From: Archilochus colubris
Lineage: Eukaryota > Chordata > Aves > Apodiformes > Trochilidae
Assembly: GCA_023079485.1 (NCBI GenBank)
Contig: CM041109.1
Coordinates: 124,001-188,000 of the forward strand
Reading direction: 5' to 3'
DNA length: 64,000 nt
Of this stretch, positions 12,201-20,116 are shown piece by piece (position 1 is the stretch's first letter; each line of letters opens with the position of its first letter). The notes beneath the pieces were generated by a model. That model worked only from the letters and a program-made list of their open reading frames with translations, was not told the origin of the DNA and ran no database searches. The position numbers and the translations under genes are program-made.

Positions 12201-15200
12201 AGCTGCTGCGGGCGGCGCTGGCGGCCAAAGGGCGGGAGGAGCCCGAGGGGACGCGGGCCCGGCTGAGGGAGGCGCGGGGGGTGCGGGGCCTGATGGAGGC
12301 GGCCAGGGGGGGGGTCCCCATCGACATCGCGCAGGTGGGGGGGCCCAAAGACATCTGGGGGGGGACAGGGGGGGTCATGGGAGGGGTCCCCATCAACATC
12401 ACGCAGGGGGGGGAATGGGGGGGTCCCCAAAGACACCTCATGGGTGGGGGGGAATAGGGGAGGGGTCCCCATCGACATCGCACAGGTGGGGGGGCCCCAA
12501 AGACAACCTGGGGGGGGGCAGGGGGGGACAGAGGGGGGGTCCCCATCAACATCACGCAGGGGGGGGAATGGGGGGGTCCCCAAAGACACCTCACGAGTGG
12601 GTGGGGGACAAGGGGGGACAGGGGGGGTCATGGGAGGGGTCCCCATCAACATCGCACAGGTGGGGGGGACCCCCCAGACATCTGGGGGGGGGGACGGGGG
12701 GTCCCCGAAGACATCGCACAGGTGGGGGGGGCCCCAAAGACACCTCACGGGTTGGGGGCGGGGGGGGAATGGGAGGGGTCCCCATCGACATCGCACAGGT
12801 GGGGGGCAGGGGGGGTCCCCAAAGACACCTCACAGGTGGGGGGGGGATAAGGGGAGGGGTCCCCATCGACATCGCACAGGTGGGGGGGGCCCCACAGACA
12901 TCTGAGGGGGGGACAGGGGGGGTCATGGGAGGGGTCCCCAAAGACATCTCACAGGTGGGGGGCAGGGGGGGGAATGGGGGGGTCCCCAAAGACACCTCAC
13001 GGGTGGGTGGGGGACAAGGGGGGACAGGGGGGGTCATGGGAGGGGTCCCCATCGACATCGCACAGGTGGGGGGCGGGGGGGTCCCCAAAGACATCTGGGG
13101 GGGGGGACAGGGGGGAGGGGCCCCATCGACATCTCACAGGTGGGGAGTGGGAGGGGTCCCCATTGACATCGCACAGGTGGGGGTACAGGGGGGTTCAGGG
13201 GGGATGGGGGGTCGGAGGGTCCCAAGACATCTCACAGCTGGGGGACGGGGGGGAATGTCCCCATCGACATCTCACAGGTGGGGAGACAGGGGGGTCCCCA
13301 AAGACACCTCACAGGTGGGGGGGATAAGGGGGGGGTCCCCATCAATATCTCACAGGTGGGGGGATGGGGGTCAGGGGAGGGTCCCCATCAGCATCTCATG
13401 GGTGGGGGCAGGGGGCATGGGGTCAGGAGGGTCCCCATCGACATCTCACAGGTGGGGGGCAGCAGGATGGGCTGGGGGGTTGGGGGGGGATTGGGGGATC
13501 TGGGGGGGGGAGGGAAGTTGGGGGCCTGGAGGATTTTTGGGGAAAATTGGGGGAGAATCGGGGGGTGTGAGGGGCTGGGGGGGGCACAGGGGGGCTCTGA
13601 GGGTGCTGTGTCTCCCCCCCCCAGGTCCCCGAGGCCCCCCAGGACCCCCAGGAGTTTGTGCTGCAGGAGGGGGGGCTCCAGGTGCCCCCCGAGACCGCCA
13701 GGAGGTACCGGGAGCTGAGCCAGCAGCTCCGGAACCAGCACCAGGTGGGGAGGAAAAGGGAGGGAAACTTCCTCCTCTGCTTCCTCCTCTGCTTCCTGTC
13801 TGCTTCCTCCTCTGCTTCCTCCTCTGCTTCCTCCTCTGCTTCCTCCTCTGCTTCCTCCTCTGCTTCCTCCTCTGCTTCCTCCTCTGCTTCCTCCTCTGCT
13901 TCCTCCTCTGCTTCCTCCTCTGCTTCCCCTCTGCTTCCTCCTCTGCTTCCCCTTTGCTTCCTCCTCTGCTTCCCATCTGCTTCCTCCTCTACTTCCTCCT
14001 CTGCTTCCTCCTCTGCTTCCTCCTCTGCTTCCTTCTCTGCTTCCTCCGTCCTTGCTCTCTGCTTCCTCTCTGCTTCTTGTCTGCTTCCTTCTCTGCTTCC
14101 CCTCTGCTTCCTCCTCTGCTTCCTCCTCTGCTTCCCCTCTGCTTCCTCCTCTGCTTCCTCCTCTGCTTCCCCTCTGCTTCCTCCTCTGCTTCCCCTTTGC
14201 TTCTTCCTCTGCTTCCCATCTGCTTCCTCCTCTACTTCCTCCTCTGCTTCCTTCTCTGCTTCCTCCGTCCTTGCTCTCTGCTTCCCCTCTGCTTCTTGTC
14301 TGCTTCCTTCTCTGCTTCCCCTCTGCTTCCTCCCTGTGTTTCCCCTGTGCTTCCTCCCTGCTTCCTCTCTGCTTCCTCCATGCTTCCTCTCTGCTTCCTC
14401 TGCTTTCTCATCTGTTTCCTCTGCTTCCTGCTTTGCTTCTTCTTTTTCCTGTTCCTCTTCTTCCTCCTCCTTCTCTTCTTCCTTTTTCCTCCTCTGCTTC
14501 CTGTTCTCTTTTCTTTTTCTCTTTTCTTCCTTTTTCCTTTCACTTCTCTTCTCTCCTTCCTCCCCTTCCTTCTCTGTGTCCTCTTCTTCCTCCCCTCATT
14601 TCCTCCCCTTCCTCCTCTTATTTCCTCTTCCTCCCCTCACTTTCTGCCCTTCCTCCCCTCACTTCCTCCTCCCCTTCCTCCCCTCACTTCCTCCCCTTCC
14701 TCCCCTCACTTCCTCCTCCTCTTCCTCCCCAGTTGGCCCTCGCTCACTCCCGACACTTCGCACGTTTGGGAAACGTCACTGAGACCAACAGGTGGGGGGG
14801 GCACAGGGGGGGCACAGGGGGACCCTCCTCATCCTCACCTGGGGGGGAGGGGGTGTGAGGAAGTGGGGGGGGGGCTGAGGAAGTGGGGGCTGAGGAAGTG
14901 GGGGGGCTGTGAGGAATTGGGGGGAGGTTTGAGGAATGGGGGGGGTTCTGATGTCCGGGGGGTGCTGAGTAAGGGGGGGGGGGGGGCTGTGCTGATTTGG
15001 GGGGGTTCTGATGTCCGGGGGGGGCTGTGCTGATTTGGGGGGGTCTGAGATCCGGGGGGGGCTGTGCTGATTTGGGGGGGTTCTGAGATCCGGGGGGGGC
15101 TGTGCTGATTTGGGGGGGGGTTCTGATGTCCGGGGGGGGCTGTGCTGATTTGGGGGGGGGGTCTGATGTCCGGGTGCCCCCCCAGGCTGGAGCTGTTGGC

Positions 15201-18200
15201 TGAGGAGTGCCGGGCAGCCATGGGGGTGCTGAGGGCAGCGTATGCCCAGGGGCTCCCCCCACCCCCCCACCACTACCAGCAGAAAACCTTCAACGTCATC
15301 AAGTAGGGGGGGGCACACACGGGGTGGGGGGTGGGGTCACGGGGGGGTGGGGGACACCCCTAAATTCCCCCCCCACCCCCCCAGGACCTTCCCGGAGCTG
15401 AGCAGCACAGATCTGGAGCTTTCCATCCTCAGGGGGATCAACTTCCCGGCCCCCCAGGGTGAGGGACCCCCCCAGGACCCCCCCCTCGGTGACAGGGGGG
15501 TGACAGGGGGGTGACAATGGCACTGACACCCCCTGTGTCCCCCCCCCTCCCCCAGGCGTGGCCCCCAGTGACCTCGACACCTTCGTGCGCTTTGAGTTCC
15601 CCTTCCCCAGCGCCGTAAGTCGGGGGGTGCTGGGGGGGTCCCTGCTCTTTTGGGGGGGCCCGTGGGGTCTGTGAGGTCCTTGGGGGTCTCTTGGGGTCCC
15701 CCTGGGGGCCCCCTGGGGTTTTTGGGGTCCTTCAGGAGTCCCTCGGGGGTTCCTTGGGGGTCCCTGTGGTCCCTGAAGCCCTTTGGGGGTCCCTCAGAGG
15801 TTTCTTGGGGTCCCTGGGGGTCCCTCAGGGGTCTCTGGGGGTCCCAGTAGGTGGGGGGGGGGATCGGGGGGGTGGTCTCAGCTCCCCCCCCCCCCATTTC
15901 CCCCCCCCAGGAGGAAGCTCAGAAGGACAAAACCCCCGTGGTGAGGAGCACCCGTTCCCCCGGTAACTGCCAGGACTGGGGGGCACCCCCAGCACCCCGA
16001 GGGGGGTCCCCACAACCCAGGAGGGGTCCCCACAACCCTAGGGGGGGGGTTTAATCCCTTTCCCCCCCCCTCAACAGAATTCCAGGCAGTTTTCAAACTC
16101 CACCTGGTCCGGGGGCACCGGGGGCTGCGCCGCGTCCTGCACAGCAAAGGCATCAGACTGGAGGTCGTCCAGAAAGGGTAAAAGGGGGGGAGGGAGAGAA
16201 GGAGGGGGGTTGGGGGGGGGGAGTGGGGGTGGGAAGGGTTTGGGGGTCCCCACATCCCCCCCCCGGGGTGGGATTCCCCCCTCTCTGCTCTCCCAGGGGT
16301 CTCTTCAGGGCCGATCGGGTGCTGGGCGCGGCTCAGCTGCGGCTGCAGGCGCTGGAGACGGCGGCGGAGATGAGGGGGGTCCTGGAGGTGAGGGGGGACC
16401 CTGCTGAGACCCCCTGCTGAACCCCCCCTGCTGAGACCCCCTGCTGAGACCCCCTGCTGAGACCCCCATGGGACCCCCTGCTGAGACCCCCTGCTGAGCC
16501 CCCCATGTGGGACCCCCTGTTGAGACCCCCTGCTGACCCCCTGCTGACCCCCCCCCTGTTGAGACCCCCTGCTGAGGCCCTGTGGCCCATGGGACCCTCC
16601 AATGGGACCCCCCTGCTGACCTCTCCATGGGACCCCCCTTCTGACCCCCCCCTGCTGAGACCCCCATGGGACCCCCTGCTGACCCTCCCATGGGACCCCC
16701 CAATGGGACCCCCCTGCTGAGCCCCCCAATGGGACCCTCCCATGGGACCCCCCAATGGGACCCCCCTGCTGAGACCCCCATGGGACCCCCCAGCTGCTCC
16801 CCCTCCCTGGCACACCCCTGACTGCCCCTTGCCTGCATTTCCTCCCCATTTCCTCCCCGCTTCCTCCCCATTTCCTCCCCATTTCCTCCCCACTTCCTCC
16901 CTACTTCCCCCCATTTCCTCCCCACTTCCTCCCCACTCCCCCCCATTTCCTCCCCATTTCCTCCCCATTCCCTCCCCATTTCCTCCCCACTCCCTCCCCA
17001 CTTCCTCCCCACTTCCTCCCCACTTCCTCCCCACTTCCTCCCCGTTTCCTCCCCACTCCCCCCTCCCCCACTCCCCCCACTTCCTCCCCATTTCCTCCCC
17101 ACTTCCTCCCATTTCCCCCCCACTTCCTCCCCATTTCCTCCCCATTTCCTCCCCACTTCCCCCCCCACTCCCCCCCCACTCTCCCCCCATTTCCTCCCCA
17201 CTTCCTCCCCACTTCCTCCCCGTTTCCTCCCCCCAGGTTCTGGATTCCCTCCGCCCCACGGGGGGGCACTTGGAGGTTCTGGTTCGGATCCGGGAGCCCC
17301 TGGGCCCCCCCCAGCTGGAACCCCAGACCCAGCGCTGGCTCTCCATCCCCCCCACCCCCCCGGTGAGATGGGGAGGGGGCAACCGGGGACTTTGGGGGGG
17401 CGAAAGGACCCTCCTGAACCCCCCTGAACCCCCCTGAGCCCCCCTGAACCCCCCTGAGCCCCCCTGAACCCCCTCATCCCCCCCAGGTCACCCCCAAATC
17501 CAAACCAACCCCCACACCACCCAAGGAAGGGAACAACGGGTGAGTGGGGGGGTCCCTGGGGGGTCTTGGGGGTCTCTGGGGGGTCTCTGGGATTCCTGGG
17601 GGGTCCCTGGGGGTCTCTGAGGGTCTCTGGGGGGGTCTCTTGGGGGTCTCTGGGGGGTCCCTGAGAGGTTTTGGGGAGCCTGGGTGGGTTCCTGTGGGAT
17701 TTTGGGGGTCCTGGGGGGTCCCCAGGGAGTCTGAGGGGTCCTGGGAGGGTCTTTGAGGGGTCCTGAATGCCCCTTGGGGGTCTCTGGGGCTCCTGGGGGT
17801 CTCTGGGGGTCTTGGGTCCTGGGGGTCTCTGGGGGTCCCTGGGGTTCCTGGGTGGTTTTGGGGAGCCTGGGTGGGTTCCTGTGGGATCTTGGGGGTCCCC
17901 AAGGAGTATGAGGGGTCCTGGGGGGTCTTTGAGGGGTCCTGGGTGTCTCTTGGGGGTCCCTGGGCATCCCTGGGGTTCCTGGGGGTCTGGGGGGGGGGGG
18001 GTCCCTGTGGGTCTCTGGGGGGTTCCTGGGGGTCCCTGTGGTTCCCTGGGTATTTTTGGAGGGGTCCTCGGGGGGTCCCCGTGTGGGGGAGGGTCCCCGT
18101 GTGTAGGGGGGGTCCCCGTGTGTCCCCCTCCCCTCAGGACCCCCCATTTCCCCCTCCCCAGGGCCGTGTCCTCGCCCCCCCCCATCCTCAGCCTCCTCTG

Positions 18201-19404
18201 CTGGGAGCGGGAGCAGCTGCAGCGCCAGGTGGGGACCCCCGGGGAGATTCGGTTGGGTTTGGGGGGGGGGGGGGTCTCTCTGCCCTTTCACCCCCTTTCA
18301 CCCTCCCCCAACCCCCCCAGATCCGTTCTCCCCCCCCGGGGCAGCACTCGGTGCCCCCCCAGCTGCGGCAGCGGCTCCAGGACCTGACCCGGCGCTGCCA
18401 GAGCCTCAGCTCCCGCCTGCAGCAGGGAGACCCCCAGTTCCTGACAGGTGAGCAATTGGGGAGGGGGGCGACAGCACAACGACCCCCCCACAACCACCAC
18501 CCTTACAACCCCCCCAGTTTTCTCCATTTTCCCCTTTTTCCCCCTTTTTTCCCCCAGAATACCGAGCCCGCCTGCTCCGCTCCCTGCGGATCCACACCGA
18601 GGCCGCGCGGCGCTTGGGGTTCCGGGGCCATAGGGTGAGGACCCCCCCCCAAAATGAAGTAAAACGCCCCCAGCCCCCCTCAGGGGGGACGGCAGCAGCC
18701 ACGGGGGGGTGGGGGGGTCCCCAAGACCACCTCTCACCCCCCCCCTTGTCCCACAGGAGGCGGCCAAGGAAGCGCTGTACAGGAGGAACCTCTTGGAGAG
18801 GGAGGTGAGGGGGGGGCTGGGGGGTTTTGGGGACCCCCCCTCACCCCTGAGACCCCCCCTCACCCCTGGGGACCCCCCCTCACCCCTGGGGACCCCCTTC
18901 AGCCCTGGGCTCACCCCTGGGGGGGGTCTCCCCTCACCCATGGGGGTCTCCCCTCTCACCCTTGGGCTCCCCCCTCACTCCTGGGGTCTCCCCTCACCCC
19001 TGCAGACCCCTCCTCACTCTGGGCTCCCCCCTCACCCATGGGGGGGCTCTCCCCTCACCCCTGGGACCCCCCCTCGCCCTAGGGTCTCCCCTCACCTATG
19101 GGGTCCCCCTCACCCCTGGGACCCCCCCCCGTCACCCCTGGGGACCCCACTCAGCCCTTGGCTCACCCCTGGGGGGTCCCTCCTTAACCCTGGGGGGGTC
19201 TCCCCTCACCCTTGGGACCCCCCCTCACCCTTGGGACCCCCCTTCACCCCTGGGATCCCCCCTCACCCCTGGGGGGTCTCCCCCCACCCCTAGGGACCCC
19301 CCCTCACCCTTGGGACCCCCCCTCACCCCTGGGGGTCTCCCCTCACCCCTGGGGGGGTCTCCCCTCACCCTCTTCTCTTCCAGCTCCAAAAGCTCCGTGG
19401 CTGA
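2993..19404 (+). CDS. CC2D1A: CC2D1A, coiled-coil and C2 domain protein 1A (multi-exon)
   Basis: CC2D1A is a DM14/C2 scaffold that binds ESCRT-III CHMP4 proteins and acts in NF-kB signalling and repression of the 5-HT1A gene. Probable first coding exon: 2993-3217. Well-supported exons: 5754-5957, 6080-6124, 6243-6287, 6406-6445, 8144-8253, 9971-10043, 10145-10260, 10752-10860, 12168-12334, 13625-13744, 14733-14791, 15186-15302, 15385-15458, 15556-15614, 15911-15962, 16078-16177, 16297-16387, 17237-17362, 17487-17539, 18162-18228, 18321-18447, 18558-18634, 18757-18804, 19384-19404. From 5754 the exons keep phase and sum to 699 codons plus TGA. Diagnostic matches are [40 protein letters not shown] and [13 protein letters not shown], and the end LQKLRG resembles human LQRLRR. 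CC2D1A is favoured over its paralogue CC2D1B because DCAF15 and RFX1 lie beside it. The 5' end is uncertain, and the first of the four human DM14 domains was not found. Confidence 0.9.
3410..5740. repeat. T/G-only minisatellite, intron of CC2D1A
   Basis: About 2.3 kb almost without C, made of units such as TTTTGGGGTTGATTTTTGGG and TTGGTTTTGGGGTTGTT. Larger duplications of about 600 bp are visible (for example the TTTTTTTGTGTTGTATTGGG block near 3960, 4440, 4940 and 5460). The intron ends with a normal polypyrimidine tract and CAG at 5753. No exon for the first DM14 domain is visible in it. Confidence 0.9.
5754..6445 (+). other. CC2D1A: CC2D1A exons of a DM14 domain, with a triplicated 45-base exon
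   Basis: Exon 5754-5957 ends in [20 protein letters not shown], matching the second DM14 domain of human CC2D1A (ALHAKQQGDTTAAARHFRVAK in outline). Three consecutive phase-0 exons follow: 6080-6124 ([15 protein letters not shown]), 6243-6287 ([15 protein letters not shown]) and 6406-6445 ([13 protein letters not shown]). Each has AG and GTGAGA splice sites, and they are separated by near-identical introns of about 118 bases. The copies lie 163 bp apart. Confidence 0.8.
6450..7380. repeat. Minisatellite GGGTCAGATTTGGGGTCTCT, CC2D1A intron
   Basis: Tandem units of about 20-24 bp (GTCTCTGGGTCAGATTTGGG and variants with GGGTTTAAGTCAGATTTGGG). The array begins just after the donor of the 6406-6445 exon. 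No exon is seen in it. Confidence 0.9.
7381..8125. repeat. Minisatellite GGTTCAGTTTTTGGGGTTCA, CC2D1A intron
   Basis: A second, distinct array of roughly 15-20 bp units (TTTTTGGGGTTCAGTTCTGG) in the same intron. It ends about 20 bp before the acceptor of the 8144 exon. Confidence 0.9.
8144..10043 (+). other. CC2D1A: CC2D1A exons of the third DM14 domain
   Basis: Exon 8144-8253 encodes [17 protein letters not shown] followed by [12 protein letters not shown]. Exon 9971-10043 continues QYHSALHLL and ends SELPVPP. Together they match human LEQRMERYQ, KARMHERIVKQYQ and AELPVPPG in order. They are separated by 1.7 kb of CCCCTGTCCC-type repeat. Confidence 0.9.
8260..9965. repeat. CCCCTGTCCC-type satellite, CC2D1A intron
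   Basis: About 1.7 kb of units like CCCCTGTCCCCCCTGACCC, with a longer recurring block (CTCTCCCCACTCCCCTGACC near 8815, 9090 and 9420). All three minus-strand frames are open for more than 500 codons of Gly/Gln/Arg/Thr, a by-product of composition rather than genes. Confidence 0.9.
10265..10715. repeat. G-rich minisatellite, CC2D1A intron
   Basis: Units of about 60-120 bp built on GGGGGGATTTGGGGGGTCTG and GGGCTTTTTGGGGGG. The block at 10333-10395 is repeated near 10450-10515. No exon is visible. Confidence 0.85.
10880..12160. repeat. CATTTGGGGTCTCTCCCCCC minisatellite, CC2D1A intron
   Basis: About 1.3 kb of alternating T/C-rich units. The last unit (CATTTGGGGTCTCTCCCCC) runs directly into the acceptor before 12168, so the array looks like an expansion of that exon's polypyrimidine tract. 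Confidence 0.9.
12168..12334 (+). other. CC2D1A: CC2D1A exon of the last DM14 domain
   Basis: It encodes [20 protein letters not shown] through GVPIDIAQ, matching human AFLEGRKKQLLQAALRAKQ through GLPVDITKV. It ends in phase 0 at a GTGGGG donor. The last roughly 20 bases of the exon plus donor are the seed of the array that fills the next intron. Confidence 0.92.
12335..13450 (+). repeat. Intronic array of degenerate exon-end plus donor copies (CC2D1A)
   Basis: At least 14 units resemble the end of exon 12168-12334, CCCCATCGACATCGCGCAGG followed by TGGGG. Copies are visible near 12388, 12468, 12543, 12642, 12706, 12780, 12861, 13047, 13121, 13160, 13260, 13340, 13385 and 13436. A sister variant, CCCCAAAGACACCTCACAGG, alternates with it. 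Most units keep AG|GTGGGG, a usable-looking 5' splice site. Confidence 0.85.
13760..14728. repeat. TTCCTCCTCTGC polypyrimidine satellite, CC2D1A intron
   Basis: About 970 bp of nearly pure pyrimidine on the sense strand in 12-bp units, with a higher-order duplication (blocks near 13940-14090 and 14180-14320). It grades into CTTCCTCCCCTCA units and ends at the acceptor of exon 14733. It has mirror-repeat, triplex-prone character. Confidence 0.92.
14850..15178. repeat. G-rich array before CC2D1A exon 15186
   Basis: Units such as GATGTCCGGGGGGGGCTGTG and GCTGAGGAAGTGGGGG. They resemble the following acceptor and exon start (GATGTCCGGGTGCCCCCCCC, then GCTGGAGCTGTTGGCTGAGG), so this may be another exon-edge array. 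Confidence 0.7.
15385..17362 (+). other. CC2D1A: CC2D1A exons of the C2 domain
   Basis: Seven short exons encode the C2 region: [87 protein letters not shown] and [16 protein letters not shown]. These align in order with human CC2D1A around SPGDLDVFVRFDFPYP and GGRLEVMVRIREPL. Introns of 96-300 bp are plain; the 16388-17236 intron holds repeats. Confidence 0.9.
16388..17236. repeat. Two adjoining minisatellites, CC2D1A intron
   Basis: 16400-16790 consists of CCCCCTGCTGAGACCCCCATGG-like units. 16840-17235 consists of TTCCTCCCCACTTCCTCCCC-like pyrimidine units and ends in the acceptor of exon 17237. Confidence 0.88.
17541..18120. repeat. GGGGTCTCTGGGGGTCC minisatellite, CC2D1A intron
   Basis: About 580 bp of G-rich units (TGGGGGTCCCTGGGGTTCCT and the longer GTTTTGGGGAGCCTGGGTGG, seen near 17671 and 17853). 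No exon is visible. Confidence 0.85.
18805..19372. repeat. CCCCTCACCCCTGGGG minisatellite, last CC2D1A intron
   Basis: About 570 bp of units such as CCCCCCTCACCCCTGGGGAC. It ends at TCTTCTCTTCCAG before the terminal seven-codon exon 19384-19404. Confidence 0.9.
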
Positions 19405-20116
19405 GGCCCCCCCAGGGACTGAGTGGGTGATTTGGGGGGGGGGGGTTTCCACACGGGACCCCTCCCCAGGAGCTGCTGTGACAATCATGGGGATCAGAGC
19501 TACTCTGGGGGGGGGGTGGTGACACCAACGCCCCCCCCCCAACCCCCCCTTCCCCAAGCACTTTGTCCCCCACCCCTCTCCCCCCCTCCCAACCAAAGTG
19601 GGTGCCCCAGGGAGCCCCTCCCCCGTCTCTGTGTCCCCGCTGTGGCCCCAGGGGGGGGCGGGGCTGCGGGACGGGTTCGTTTTCAGCTTCCACAGCCCAA
19701 TCTATAAAGTTTTTAAGAAGAAACTCGCGAGTTTTGGTCAATTTCCCTTCCCCGCCTCGCAGGTCCCAGGATCGGGCCCAGGCCCGGCCTCTCCCGTCGC
19801 CATGGCAACGGCTCCCACCCCCCGGTGGTGCCCGCCCTTTTCCTTCCTCACCATGGCAACCGCTCCGTGACGGGCGGGCCAGCCAATCAGCGCGCAGCCA
19901 CCGCGCTTTCATTGGCCCACAGCCCCACTAGGGGGCGGGGTTTTGCGTTGACTGACAGCCGCGCTCCACCAATCGAACGCGGGAGGCCGGGCCGGCGCCT
20001 CCGCGTTTACCAATGAAGAGCGAGGACTGCGGAGCGGCAGCCAATGAGGGAGCGGCGTGGGCGGGACTCGCTTGGCGGGCAGGGGCGCTCCGGAAGCGGA
20101 GGGGGCCGGGGGGAAA
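19405..20116 (+). promoter_or_regulatory. CC2D1A 3' region and compact DCAF15 promoter
   Basis: The first part is the CC2D1A 3'UTR; no canonical AATAAA is present, only a TATAAA at about 19703. From about 19660 the DNA is CpG-rich. It holds two RFX X-box-like sites, GTCGCCATGGCAAC (19796-19809) and CACCATGGCAAC (19849-19860). Five CCAAT boxes follow in both orientations (19883, 19911, 19969, 20010, 20041). This is a TATA-less housekeeping-type promoter only about 0.5 kb from the upstream gene. Confidence 0.75.

Noticed and set aside
11206..15033. Plus-strand open frame of 1275 codons
   Set aside because: It runs through introns, repeats and parts of several CC2D1A exons in the wrong frame. 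It is open only because C-rich repeats lack stop codons.
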